From the NCBI GenBank assembly GCA_027604685.1, contig JADHYX010000058.1, forward strand, positions 1 through 64,000: a DNA stretch of 64,000 nt. The letters run 5' to 3'. A program made the position numbers and the translations under genes. Of this stretch, positions 21,713 to 34,430 are shown piece after piece (the first letter of the stretch is position 1; every line of letters begins with the position of its first letter). The notes beneath the pieces were generated by a model. The model did not search any database and was not told the origin of the DNA. It saw only the letters and a program-made list of their open reading frames with translations. Origin of the DNA: Lobulomyces angularis (taxonomy: Eukaryota > Chytridiomycota > Chytridiomycetes > Lobulomycetales > Lobulomycetaceae).

Positions 21713-23588
21713 ATGTACTCAGAAGAAATTCAAGATTTAGAATTGGTGGGAGAGGAAGAGGAAAATGTTTCTTCTTTCTTTTTAGAGGAGCCAGATGAAA
21801 TTCAGGACATTAATTGGTCGCAGCAACAAGTTTCGAGAACTTTTTTCAGAAGAAACAGAATTTTGACTTATAGGACTTACAAAAATTTGGCGAATTTGAA
21901 TAATACTGGAAATTCTTTTAATTATGTATTTTGTTTTCTTTCATATTCAAATTTTTGGTTTTTTTGTTTATATCAGATTTTTTTTTTAATACTAGTACTT
22001 TCATTTATTAATTCTTTTTGTTGTAGGAAACTTTTTGTATAACGAAACCAGTGAAAAATCTATATACCTACTTTTCAATAAAAAAAACTGAAAACAAATA
22101 TTCAAATCATTTTCAACTCCGAAACCTACTGTGGGCAACTTCAAAAAATGATGTATTTATTGGAGGTAAATAAGGAAAATATAATTGAAAATAATTGTTT
22201 AGTAAAATATGGTATTGATCATTACTGTCCTAAAACGGGTCGAATTAAAAATATTCTTGATTTGCAGAAGGAAAAACTCCACCAGTTTAAAATTAGCTCG
22301 ATATGTGCAAAAAGTAATATTTTGTCTTGTGGAGGTAAAAAAGTAATAATGTAATACTTTTGCTTATTTTGAATTTTTTAAGGATTTTACGGAGAATTTG
22401 CTTTCAAATTGTTAAACTCTACAGAAAATAAACTTCATTCTTACAACATTACAAAAAATGTGGAGGGAATTACGAATCATATCGATATTATTCAACAGCG
22501 TTAGTTTTTATTTTTTTTTTATCTCAATAAATTTTTTTTTAATTAATCCGTTTTTTTTTGTAGTAAATCAAGCAGTTATTTCTAGTAACGATCAAAAGAT
22601 TAGATTTTTTGATTTTTCATCAGAAAAAGTTTGCAATTCTTTTTCTTTTGATTTTCCCATAAATGTAAAAAAAAAAAAATAGATAATAAATAAGAAATTA
22701 ACTTATTGTTTGTTATTTTTTTTAACTTGCAACTGAATTTAGTGTACAGGTACTTCTTCAGATTTAAAAACAATTTGCATGGTGGGGGATAGTGTAAATT
22801 CAATGTTAATTGATCAAACTAGTGGAAAAATTATTCATTCCCTCACTGGTCATACGGATTATTCGTTTTCTTGTGCATTTTCCCCTGACAATAAGTATGT
22901 AACAACTGGTAGCCAAGGTAATATGTTTCGGTATATTTTTGAAGTTAACAAAACAACAAATAACTTTAGATTTATCTACTAGGATATATGATAGAAGAAA
23001 CTTGTCAGCACCATTAACCGTCATACGTGCGCGAATTGGCGCAGTACGATCTTTGCGATTTACTGAAGGTTTTTATATTATTGATATTTTCTTATATTTT
23101 TTTAGATAGCCAATTTTTAGCAATAGCTGAACCAGCAGATTTCGTTCATATTTTAGATTTAAATACCTGGGAAAAAAATTCCAACCTAGAATCAAAGCTG
23201 AGCTTTTTTGACGATCCAATTAACAGTATGAATAGTTCCTCCTATGGAGGGGGAATTTGGTGTTGTGAAGGATCTAAATTTATTGATAATTACGAATTTT
23301 TAATAAGTGGTAATATTTATTCCAGTTCCATATTTTCAATTACTAATTATTTAATCAGATAAAGCAACATTTTGTTGTCAAACAATAGATTTTTTTGGTG
23401 AAATTGGTGGAATCAGTTTTAGCGATTACCATGGCGATAGTTTGTTTATTGGAAACATTGATGAATTATATGGGTATTTCTATTTTAATTTATTTATTTT
23501 AATTGCAATATTTTTTATACAAAGTGGTTTAATTGAATTCGAAAGAAATAAAACTGGGAAAAATCTTCTTAATGAATTATACTTGTAA
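21713..23588 (+). CDS. WD40-repeat protein of the uncharacterised fungal C2A9.03 type
   Basis: Ten exons (21713-21925, 22027-22165, 22203-22334, 22383-22499, 22564-22664, 22743-22917, 22970-23068, 23106-23309, 23359-23473, 23525-23588) give 452 residues. An acidic N-terminus is followed by FFRRNRILTYRTYKNLANL, then HFQLRNLLWATSKNDVF, and WD-type blades: ISSNDQKIRFFDFSS, SLTGHTDYSFSCAFSPDNK, GSQDLSTRIYDRRNLS and DSQFLAIAEPADFVHIL. The segment order resembles uncharacterised fungal WD proteins such as S. pombe C2A9.03 as I remember them. No molecular role is known to me. A beta-propeller scaffold is the safe statement. Confidence 0.8.
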
Positions 23589-23984
23589 AAATGATGATAA
23601 TTAATTAATTTTAAGCATACTTTCTTTCATTTTATTTTATCTTTTCGTCATTATTATTTTTGCATTTTCATTTTTTTTTTTTTTTTTATTAAATATAGTT
23701 TGATACATAATTTAGAAAAATATAAAAAAAAAAAAATGAAAGTAAGATGCAACATTTTATGTGTTTTACATTTTTTTTGCTATACTTCACTTGTATTACA
23801 AAAAATACAAATAAAACTTACTAAGACATTTATTGATAAATTCAATTATCACTTTTTTTTTTTACTGGAAATAGTGTTAATATGATAAGAAAAAACATAT
23901 TTTACCTTGATTGGATTAAAATTAGCAGGAAAAAAAAAAATATAAAACTGCTGAAAGAATATAAAAACAAAATAAAATAAAAAA
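23589..23984. other. Intergenic stretch, no feature seen
   Basis: Very AT-rich with T and A runs. No coding or RNA signal was seen. Confidence 0.4.
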
Positions 23985-24948
23985 ATGATATTAAAAGAAG
24001 TAGTACAAATTAGTGGTACATTAGTAACAATAACATCGCTCATTTTTTCTCTGTATTTAATGATTTGGGATTTAAAAAAGCCAAATTTTTTAAGCAGAAT
24101 AAAGGCGATAAATTCTTCAGCTACCTTGATCTTCAATTGTTGTATATACAATTCGTTACGATTGGTTTGTCTGGTACTGAATCAACTTCAAATGTTAAAA
24201 GGGAATCCTTTGTACTTTAAACTCTTTCATGAGATAGCGTTTTGTACTGGTGTAAAAAGTTTTTTCTACATCCGTCTATTCTTATTCCTTTTATTTCATA
24301 CAGATGGTACTGATTGGTGAAATTACATTTCTGAGATTTAAAAGTTTGCAAATAATTAGTGAAAAACATCCTCTCTACTGGAGAATCAATCTTGTGAGAA
24401 CCATTGATCTGATGATAGCTGCAGTGTATACAATTTCTGATGTGATATGGTATGTATCGGAAGGTGAAGATATCAAAAACGTAGCCAACATCATATACTT
24501 TGCAACGTTATTTGTTTTAACTTTTAACATTGTTGCCGTTGAAGGCTTTTGTTACATGCGACTTATCGGTGACATTTTCCATAACCAAGTGGAACTTGCA
24601 ATTAACGAAATTGAGAAGCACCAAAAGAGAGTATACCGCTTAAATAGGACGCGAAGAAGATTTCGGATGTTATACTTTATCCTTGTAATATGTGATATAA
24701 CCTCCTTGGTGGTTTATGTTGTTGGAAGTACACTAATTCCTCAGTTCAGTCTCGAAATCAGCAGCTTCTGTGGATTTTGGATCACTCTACATTGCTGGTA
24801 ACCAAACTCTGTCAAAAGGTTATTTACAATGTTTTTTTTGAATAGGGCAACTCTCTTCCTGCTACATCAAATCCAAGAAAGCCTCAACGATAAACGAAAC
24901 TACGCTTCCAGCCTTTATACGAAGTGTAGCCAAATTTCTGAAACATAA
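23985..24948 (+). CDS. Predicted seven-helix membrane protein, family unknown
   Basis: Exons 23985-24251, 24304-24797 and 24846-24948 give 287 residues. Reading the translation, seven hydrophobic segments can be counted, at about residues 5-28, 40-65, 75-98, 108-132, 145-170, 210-235 and 240-268. The N-terminus is short and uncharged. A basic loop precedes helix 6 (HQKRVYRLNRTRRRFRM), as expected for a cytoplasmic loop. This matches a 7-TM receptor topology with a cytoplasmic C-terminus. I see no diagnostic motif of a known GPCR class, so receptor function is only a suggestion; a transporter or other membrane protein is equally possible. Base use and intron style match the neighbours. Confidence 0.7.
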
Positions 24949-25396
24949 AAGATTTATTTTTAATAATAATTCATATATCTCCATTTAAGTATTCCAGGAG
25001 TTTTGATATTCAAAGAAAAGAAAGCACTTAAATTTTCTTTTAGAAACCAATTTTATACCCTTTGTTTTATCTTGAAAAAAGAAAAAATTTGAATCAGCTG
25101 AAGAGAAAAAACAATTTTTAAAAGATAGTCGCTCATATTTTTTGTTATAAAACAATGGTTTTTACTAACCCTTTTTCCGTCTTTATCACAATTTTTTTTT
25201 ATGTACTATTAAATGCACAGAAATAAAAATTTAAGCAAATTTTCTTTTCATAAAATAAATAAAAAATCATTGAAATTCCAACCTAAATAATCCATTTTAA
25301 TATAGTATTAACTTTAAAGTTGAACAACGTCACAGAATTCATAATTCATATTTTTTCATTTCAAATTTCTATTTTGAAAAAAAAAATTTAACAAAA
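24949..25396. other. Intergenic stretch, no feature seen
   Basis: AT-rich, upstream of the endonuclease III gene. Nothing supportable. Confidence 0.4.
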
Positions 25397-26893
25397 ATGA
25401 TACAAATACCAAAGCTATTAAAATTTTCAACAAAAGAAATAGAAAAAATTAAATCTCAAAACTTATATGTTGTTAAAAATTTTACAGATCATGATGAAGT
25501 TGATGAATTTTTTATTGATTTAAAGATACAAATTTCCTGGAAAAAATTGCAAAGTGTATGTAACAACTTAATATATATTACAAACAATTAAATAAAAACT
25601 TCAATTAATTTTTTATTTTCCTTTTTATTTCATGTTTTTAGGAAAGTTGTTATGAAATTTATAGGTGTAAAAACAAAGATTGTCTTGGTTTCATATTTTT
25701 GACTCTTGAAAAAAAAAATGGTTCGAATACCTACAATACATATAAAAAAAAAAGTTTATTTAACGACCATACTGAAAACTGTTTAAAAAATACAGTCTCA
25801 AAATATTTTCAAAACCAAGAAAAAACTATTGACAATAGTTTTTCGAACTTTCCAGCTTTAAAAAAAAGGAAAAGAATCGAAATTGATTATGAAGAGGTCA
25901 AAAAGGAACAAATAAAGGATAAAGATAACATGTGTTCTTTAAAAACTAATCAAAACGAATTGAATTTTTCTGTTATAAAATCCCCAAAAAATGTTAAAGA
26001 TGAAAACTCCAATCAGGAAAATTTAAAAATTGAAGAGCATACAACAAGTGAAAAAAGAATAACTATTAAAAGAAAAAAAGAAAAATTGTTGGCAAAAGAG
26101 CCCAGTAATTGGCTACAGTTGTACAACCTCATCAAAGAATACAGGAAAGAAAATAGTAATGCACCGGTGGATACCATGGGGTGTTCAATAATTTCAAAAG
26201 ATGAAAAGGATGTAAAAATTCTTCGATACCAAACGCTAGTTTCATTACAACTTTCCAGTCAAACAAAAGACGCTGTTACTTATCAGGCAATGAAAAATTT
26301 AAGAGGCCACAACTCTGGTTTGACTGTAGATTCTATTTTGGAAATGGATGATCAACTTCTTGACTCGTACATTTTTTTCATTTAACTTCATTTTTTTAAT
26401 AATTTTAGTTATATTGGAAAAGTAGGTTTTCATAATAGAAAGACAATTTATTTAAAAAAAACTGCAGCAGTATTGAAAGAAAAGTATGCTGGTGATATCC
26501 CTGAAACTGTTGAAGAATTAATGAGCCTTCCGGGAGTTGGGCCAAAAATGGCATATTTGGCAATGCAATGTGGTTGGGGAAAATCAGTAGGCATTGGAGT
26601 CGATGTTCATGTGCATCGGATCTGCAACAGGCTAGGTTGGGTTAACACTAAAACCCCAGAGGAAACAAGATTGGTACAGAATTATAAAAGAAAAGAAAAC
26701 TAATTTTTTTTATCTATATATTTTATTTCTTAAAAAGTCTTTAGAAAGCTGGCTTCCACAGGATAACTGGGGAGAGATAAATCACATTCTGGTAGGATTT
26801 GGGCAGTTAGTGTGTTTTCCGCTGAGGCCAAGTTGTAGCACATGCCCTGTCAAAGATTTGTGTCCCAAAATTGGAACAAAGAACAAAACTTAG
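25397..26893 (+). CDS. NTH1: Endonuclease III-type DNA glycosylase/AP lyase with N-terminal extension
   Basis: Exons 25397-25555, 25642-26366, 26409-26673 and 26738-26893 give 434 residues. The C-terminal half (from about 208) is the glycosylase that removes oxidised pyrimidines and cuts abasic sites in base-excision repair. Helix-hairpin-helix [12 protein letters not shown] carries the catalytic Lys (about 340), and [15 protein letters not shown] carries the catalytic Asp (about 358). The [4Fe-4S] cluster loop is C-X6-C-X2-C-X5-C ([19 protein letters not shown]). The N-terminal 200 residues are unusual: Cys62-X4-Cys67-X28-His96-X3-Cys100 could bind zinc, followed by a Lys-rich linker. No stop or alternative start separates this part from the enzyme, so I treat it as one protein. 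The catalytic part is certain; the joined N-terminus depends on the intron at 25556-25641. Confidence 0.9.
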
Positions 26894-27370
26894 AGTTTTT
26901 GTTGTAGAGTACTTTTTGCAATAGTTGCACTTGAAATAAAAAATATTATGTGTAAACTATTGACACCAATAAGACAAATTATCGAAGTAAGCTTAAGAAG
27001 CTTAAAAACATTATAAATAATATCTTAATATGATGGATTGAATTGGGAGTGAAGTTCACACAACAGGTATTATTGGAGTTAAAAAAACTTTTAGATTCAA
27101 ACTTAATTACTATTAAACAAACAAAACTAAATCTTATACTGAGGTTAAATTTCCGAAAAAAGATGATTTAAGCGATTTTACTTAACAACATTCTTCCTAA
27201 AGTAAAATTAGATATAATAAATTTAAATAAATAAAAGCATCATCACAACTACAAAGACAGGTTAATCGTTTATACAACTACAAGAAAGATCAATGAATTT
27301 TCAAATTTTTCAAAATTAAGCAACCTTCTACAATTTTTGAAAACCCTCCTCACAGAAAAAATTTCATAAA
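26894..27370. other. Intergenic stretch, no feature seen
   Basis: AT-rich, between NTH1 and the HP1 gene. Nothing supportable. Confidence 0.4.
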
Positions 27371-29364
27371 ATGAAAACAACAGAAGAAGAAATAGTAAAA
27401 AATTCAGCAAATGAATCAGAATCAGAAACTGACAAAACAGTTTTTGAGGTTGAGTCAATTTTGGATAGGAGGGGTAAGGGAAAAGGTACTCAGTATTTAG
27501 TACGGTGGAAGGGTTATGGAGAGGATGAGGATACCTGGTATAAAAAGTTAAAAGAAAACTTAACCAATTATTTTTTTTAATTCAGGGAACCGGAATCCAA
27601 CTTGTTAAATGTAAATTTTTTTATTGCTTTAACTCAAAATCATGCACATTAAAAAAATTAAATTTAAAGTTCGACAAAGATCTCTAATAAAATCAAAATT
27701 TTATTTTTTTTGAATTTGTTAAATCTAGTGTATAGAACTACTGAAGGTCTTCAAGCAACATCACGCGCAGAGAAAATCGAAAACTCCTGTAACTAATAAA
27801 CAAAAAAGTGCAACGAAAACTGCTTCTAGTACAAAAAGAAAAGAGTCAAGCAATTCTCTGTCAGATATACCAATTCCTCCAAATCCCAACAAAAAAGTGA
27901 AAAAGAGAATTGAATCTACGTCACCGCAGTTGGCCTCTTCACCTAGCCATTTTAAAGATGATCTTGAAAAATCTTCAAATATGGTATTTCTTTGGTTAAA
28001 ATTCGTTTATAGATAGTTGCAAAACTTATTTTTTGAAACATATTTTTTAGCCATACTTTTTATTATCTTTTTTACGTTTTTTAGGATAAAGTCAGGCACT
28101 CTACTTCTCCAGAGAGATTTTTGAATAAAAAGGTAACATCCAAATTGTTATTTATAAAATGATTAATGTTTTTCTCTATTTTTTGTCCTTTTAACCTTTC
28201 TCCTTCAGGATCACTCGAAACGCGACGCTATTGTAAAAGGCAATATCGTAATTTAATCATTTCCTTATATTTGTATTTATTATAATTTTAATATACTTTT
28301 AAAACCACAGGAATTTAAAAAATCTGACTCAGATTATTCTAAATTATTGCTTAATGAGAAAAATGCTAAGGTATTAATTTAAAGATATTTGAAAAATCCT
28401 TTCCTGACACTTAATGATGTTATATTTTTTACATTCAATTTTCTTTTCAATCTTTAAGGCTACAGAGCTGGTTAAAACCAGTGGGACGAAACATTCTCCG
28501 GCAAAATCCAAGAATATTCATAACAATAATAGTAATATATCATTGGTATTTTTATTTTACTTAATTTTTTTTCGATTTTATTAAACTGTGTAAATTACTA
28601 GGTTGACGTTTCAAAAAATGCCCATATTATATCTCCTGCCAGAAACCATGGTGTAAGCGAAATTAAATAATATTTTTTTTTTCAGTTGCCAACACAATTT
28701 TTTTCTTTACTAATATTTTTTTTTTTACTTTGTTTAAATTCAGACCAGTCTGCAATCAGCAAATATCAATACCGCAGCAAAATCGCCAGTAAACCGCAAT
28801 AATGAAGTTGCTATGGTAAATGTTTTCTTATCTTTTCTATTTAATCTTTTTTCAAATGATTTTTTTTTTTTGAAGAAATCATCCATATCAACAAAACCCG
28901 GCACTGACAACGAAAAGGTTTAATTAATTAATTTTTATTTTTTTTATTATTATTAAAACATTTCTATTAAAATTAATTTTTTGGCAGAATAATTTTACCA
29001 CAAATAAAAATACATCAAATTTTTTTTTTCAAAACGAAGTAGAAAATTTAGAAGAGGACGACGATGGATTTATTATAACGAAAACCCCAAAAAAAGTCAA
29101 AGCAATGTATAGTTGGGAAGATTTAATTGATAAAATTCACAGCATGGAACCAAATGACGACTTAAATGACCCAGGAAAACATATAGTTTGTATACATTGG
29201 AAGGATGGCACACGGACTAAAGAGTTTAATGAAATTATTAAAATCAAAGCTCCGCAGAAGGTAACTCTTTCTTTGAACTACTATAACCTCTTCAACTGTA
29301 TTTTCTTTTTTAGCTAATAAATTATTATGAATCAAATCTTACTTTCAATGATGTAGAAGACTAA
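27371..29364 (+). CDS. HP1/Swi6-type heterochromatin protein (chromodomain and chromoshadow domain)
   Basis: Twelve exons (27371-27537, 27586-27610, 27729-27983, 28085-28132, 28209-28247, 28311-28370, 28459-28545, 28602-28652, 28744-28815, 28876-28917, 28988-29260, 29314-29364) give 389 residues. The chromodomain near residues 25-75 reads FEVESILDRRGKGKGTQYLV, then RWKGYGEDEDTWEPESNLLN, retaining the Tyr/Trp cage region expected for methyl-lysine 9 of histone H3. The C-terminal chromoshadow domain reads SWEDLIDKIHSMEPN and later IVCIHWKDGTRTKEFNEII. A long basic Ser/Lys-rich hinge, suited to nucleic-acid binding, links them. The hinge is split over a run of tiny exons (39-87 nt), all in phase 0. 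The protein is expected in the nucleus at heterochromatin, where it dimerises through the shadow domain. Confidence 0.93.
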
Positions 29365-29650
29365 AGATAAGCTTAATCTTTTTCTTTTTAGAAAATAAAC
29401 TTTTTTACTTTTGATAATTTTTTAGTATTACTTGTTTTCTGTCTTTTTGGTTTGTCTCCTTTTCTTTTTTTTTGTCAATATAGTTGTTTAAAGTATAAAA
29501 TAAATAATTTATAAAATAACACACTTAAATGATTTTTTTTTTTTTTACTCTAATTAATTGCATTAGAAATTTAGTCTAAAAAGAAATTGGTATAAAAAAG
29601 TAAAAAAATAAAAAGAAAAATGAAATAATTTTATTTCTATCAATAAAATT

Positions 29651-31465
29651 TTATATATTTCTATAATCCTCGATTTTTTGGGTTAATTCAGTCAACAATT
29701 CAGCAGTTTCTTCAGGTCCAACGATCCAAGATGTACAGCAGGCACTATACCAAAAAGATTAATAAAATATATCTGGATATTATAAACCTTCTGGTAGATA
29801 TGTCATTTCCGGTACTTAGAAATTGATCACCAACATGTAAGGTTTGATTACCAACGGCTTGAAACTTTTCCATTAAAACTGATACCTACAAAAAAAAGGG
29901 AATTTTACATCTAACTTATTTTGTTGTTTTTGGTATCCTACACCAATTAATTTATTTCCAACATCGACCCAAACATCCGAGCCACCATTAAATGCGCAAA
30001 AGGGGATTGGTTCACACCTATTTTGTGCGGATAGCTGTGATATTTCATTTTCCTCAGCTTTCCTTTTTTTCGGTAAAACTACGTCATACACTAGTCGAAC
30101 CCTTTGTACATGTTGAAAGTTATTTAGTCTTTTTTGGGTTGCTAATGCTAGTTCGTCCTGGAAAAATTAATAAAAAATAAAAAGGTGAGAATGAAGTTGT
30201 TTTTAATTATTTCAAACAAATGAAGTAAAAAATTTGTTATTATTTCATGGAATACCAGTTGTTCTCTAGATAATTCAAAACCTGGTTTACAAATAACTCC
30301 TACTGCTTTATCTTTCCTAATAATTTGTGTTTTTTCAGTGATCGACATTCTTTCACAGTTTTCTATTAAGCAGCCATGTGCAACATTTACTAGAAACAAA
30401 TACGAATTTTTTCAATATATTTTATTGATTTTACGTAATGTGTCAATTCGTTTTTTATCTTGGGACCACAATTTCATTGAAGCAGGTTGGTACAATTCTT
30501 CCGGTATGTATACAAGATTTGAAGTCACTAAAATTAAGTTATAAAAAAAAAAAACCTGGATTGTAAGAGTACAAAAAATTGCATTCACCACCCATAACAT
30601 AAAACCTCTTTTTTTGCTCCATAGTTAAAGCACTTGAACTTTGAATACCTTCCAACAGGCCGTTTAGTCTTTTTTCATATTTCACATTATCATTTCCATA
30701 ACCAGCGGCAGTAACAATAGCGACATACAAATCAAAAGCGAGTAGCTGTATCATTAAAGCGACTAATACACTATCTCTTGCAAAATCTTTTCCATCAGCA
30801 TATAAGGTCATATCTCCATCGAAAGTTATTAATTTTAAAGTTGGAGCAATTGCTTTTACTTGAGCAAAATTTAAAATATGCCGCACCTGTATTTTTATTT
30901 TATTAACCAAATTCACTAATATTTTTACATCATTAAAACTTGGGGGAACTAAAGTTCTTGAAGCAATACTTCTTTTTAAATTACAATCTAAAAAGCTTTC
31001 TTTTAAAGGCAAACCAGTAAAAAATTTTCCAACCCCTGGAACTAAAAATAAATATAAAGTTTTTATCAGAAAACAAAAGGATACTTTTATAAAAGATTAC
31101 CTAGTTGGGTAAGCCTAGAGATATCCCTCATACCACTATTATCATGTATCATGTGATCTTCAATAAGGTCTTCAATACATCCCTAGTATAATCTGTTAAT
31201 AGTTGTCAATATAATTGAATACCAAAATTTCACTATATCTTTCAACATTTTTGTCAACAGGATCATCAAGATCGGCCTCACCTTTGGCAACTACTTCATT
31301 CAAAAATTGATGATTTAAAGTTTTAGTTCCAGGAGATTTTAATTGGTCAGTTTTTGGAGCAGAGTGTAAGACAAATGGAGTTAACAAGAGAGATTTAATG
31401 AATTCGATAAATGCATCTCTTTTGTGAGCTCTTAAATGATAATTAGTTCTGTAAAGCGATGACAT
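29651..31465 (-). CDS. ISN1: IMP-specific 5'-nucleotidase
   Basis: Nine exons (31465-31223, 31182-31101, 31041-30929, 30886-30556, 30527-30435, 30389-30256, 30157-29942, 29885-29788, 29744-29651) give 467 residues, close to the yeast enzyme (about 450). It dephosphorylates IMP to inosine in purine turnover in the cytosol. Family signatures: start SSLYRTNYHLRAHKRDAFIE, KAIAPTLKLITFDGDMTLYA (HAD-like DxD nucleophile, about residue 168), VAIVTAAGYG, CAFNGGSDVWVDVGNK and QTLHVGDQFLSTGND. The intron 30887-30928 is 42 nt and would be translated in frame if retained. The gene is head-to-head with the dolichol kinase gene, with 147 bp between starts. Confidence 0.94.
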
Positions 31466-31612
31466 ATATATTAAGTTAACGAATATGAAAAGAAATATTT
31501 TTTCTGGTTAGTTGAAGTTGAGGTAAGAAATTAGTTTGGGTGGTTTTGCGCTGAAAAAAAAGTTTGGGCCAAAAAAAAAAAAAAATTAAAAAACACTATA
31601 TATTATAGTAAA

Positions 31613-33792
31613 ATGATTTTCGACTTTTATTTAATGGCAACTGCTGTTATTTTTTTAAGTATAAATTTGTTATTTATATACCACGATTGCAACTCCAGTT
31701 TTGTTTTTTTGCTATCACTTGGTTTAAATCACATACTTTTGATTAATCAAAAATTCAAAAATGAAAGTTTGATTTTTACTGCTAAAGAAAATTATCGGTA
31801 AAATGATGCATTATTTAAGTTGTTAAATTTTGGTTTTTTGAACTAAGAACATCAGATCCTGGATATGAAATCGGAAATCTCATAGTTCCATTTGTTTTGT
31901 TCTCACTTTTGTGTAATAATCAGTTAACAGTGGGTACACGAGGTAATTAATAATATTAAACTAAAGTAAGAACATTAAACGTTGTCTGTATAAATTATTG
32001 ATGCTAAAATCTTTAGATTATCTTTTGTATCTGTTTACTGTACCATTGCTTAACAGCTTTATATTTTTATTTCATATTTTGCTGAGTGAGAAGGAAACTT
32101 TTGGGAAAGTTGCATTTTTGGGATTTCAAGTTATTTTCCTACTGGGAACCGTTTTGATAAGAAATGGTTTTAATTATGAAAATTTTAATTTGTATTCAAT
32201 TTTTTTTATCTATTCTTATTGTTAGGAGCAAAAAAATTTTTTTTGTTGTTGATAGGTCCTTTTCTATGTGAGATGTCATTTTGCTTCTTGATATACTTTT
32301 TTTTTAAAAGTTTTACTCCAGGCGAAGCAATATTATTTAGTAATTTTTTTGCAACCATTTTTATTGATTTCCTACTATGCACATTGGGGGAGGTATTTAT
32401 GCACAACAAATAACGTCAATAACAAATTTTTTTTTGTAGTATGTAAAAGAGTTTAAATTTGATATAATGCGTAGTGAGTTTCACATATTCTTTCACAGTT
32501 TAATTCTTGGAATGATTTTTATTGGAATACTTTCATACCAACTTTTGAAAAAAATTAAAAAATTAAAAGATTTTCCAAGTGGAAAAAAAAATGATGATAT
32601 TAATTTAAACTACAATTTTACTGTGAAATGTTTGTCCACATTGTTTTTTGTAATTTTTTTGTGTTCAGTACATTTTGGTATATCCTCATGGACTTATATG
32701 TTTATTAATACCGAGCCTTTTATGTGGTAAGAAATTAACCATTTTTTATTTTTATTCTATTATTTTTTTTTTAGGGCGGTAAATTTTATATTTAACTTTA
32801 ATGAACCGGAAAACAAAAAAATGCTTCTTTTTTTTATTTGGTTGATATTCATATCTATTTTTGTTCTTTTGGCCCTGAATTTATTTAAGGATAAACCAAA
32901 AACTGCACGTGATTTAAACATTAGAAGAAAATACTATCATTTTCTGGCTGTTTTAATTTTTTTACCTGGTTATATCCTTGACGTAAGTTAATTAATTTAT
33001 AATTATAATAGGGTTTCTTTTTTTAGCCTAATTTTATGCATTTAGCATTTTCATTTGCAACCAGTGCTATGATAATGCTGGAATATATCCGATACTTTAG
33101 GGTGTGGCCAATTGGAGATTATCTACAAAAATTTTTAATTTTGTTTGTTGACTCTAAAGATTCTGGCCCGGCAATTTTATCACACATTTATCTCATAATT
33201 GGCTGTGCTTTACCTGTTTGGATTTCAAGGTAAAATATTGAGTTCAAAATTAGTATATTTCGCAGCTTAAATATTAAATTTCCCAGATTTAGAGGCATAT
33301 CATTTTCAGTTTCAGGATTGTGTGGTATAATTACATTAGGTGTTGGTGATTCGATGGTAAAATAAAATGAAAAAAAAAAAAAAATTTGTTTATTGTTGCA
33401 GGCTTCAGTTTTTGGACAAAAATTTGGAAGATATAAATGGCCAAATTCAAATAAAACTATTGAAGGTTCCGTTGCGTTTGTTCTTAGTGTTTTCTTTATA
33501 TACACCATTATATTGATTAAGGCTGTTCCTGATTTTAATTATTTGGAGGTAAGTAAAATATTAGATTTTGTTGTTATTAATTTGTTTATTAAGGTAGTAA
33601 AAATTTTTGTTATTTCCGTGATTACTGGTTTGCATTAATTGCAACATTCTTAATTTATTTCTTTTTTCCTGCGTAGCGCTATTGGAAGGAATATCAAATC
33701 AAAATGATAACGTTATTTTACCTCTTTTTATGATGTCTCTTGTAAATATGTTAAATTATGAGAACTCGCATCATTTTTCTAGTACTATTTAA
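31613..33792 (+). CDS. SEC59: Dolichol kinase
   Basis: Eleven exons (31613-31797, 31848-31942, 32017-32166, 32226-32392, 32440-32726, 32775-32982, 33027-33229, 33287-33356, 33402-33548, 33594-33627, 33677-33792) give 553 residues with many membrane helices. It phosphorylates dolichol with CTP in the ER, feeding N-glycosylation, O-mannosylation and GPI synthesis. Signatures: KSFTPGEAILFSN, LEYIRYFRVWPIGDYLQKFL, DSKDSGPAILSHIYLIIGC, LGVGDSMASVFGQKFGRYKW and the terminal EGISNQNDNVILPLFM. The GVGDSMAS and KFGRYKW block forms the CTP-binding active-site loop known for the family. The 45-nt intron 33549-33593 begins with a strong GTAAGT but keeps frame if retained. Confidence 0.94.
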
Positions 33793-34430
33793 ATTACCAA
33801 ATTTTTAAAAAAATTATTTTTAGGAAATCAAATAAAAAAAAAAATAAATAGAAGGAAGAATATTTATTTAATATTATTTTTAAAATCACTTAATTAAAAA
33901 AATCCTATTTTTAAATTTTGATAAAAAATATTAGTTAACTGACAAAACTAAGCAGTAATCTGCACTGCAGCTGAACTTGAATTAAATATACGATATATCA
34001 AGCAGTTTTTCATAGTGTTGCAGAAAAATTCAATGAAATAATAGGAAATAACTACGGAAAAAATATAAGTTTGTGCAAGCCTTACAATGAATGATCCTAA
34101 TTCGTTTTATTGTAAGCTATTAATTTGGCACAACAAAAGGTTCCATTCTTTGTTATCCTTTGTAGCCATCCTATTTGTAATCCTTAGCGCTTCACTATGA
34201 TTAAAGTGTATAATTTTGGAGGTTGTCTCATGAAATATAAAGGTAATAGATGTTTGTTGTCATCATAGATATCCAATATGGACAAATATATTGTTGTCTT
34301 TAATTTTTTATTCTTGAAGAAAGGTTCTATGATTCTCCCATATTAATCCAAGCAGAAAATTTTGTGATTGACAATCAAATGATTTCCTAAAAAATTTTTT
34401 TAAAAATAAATTTTAACATTAATACTGAAT
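33793..34430. other. Intergenic stretch, no feature seen
   Basis: Between dolichol kinase and the giant EF-hand gene. Broken frames only; no motif recognised. Confidence 0.4.
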
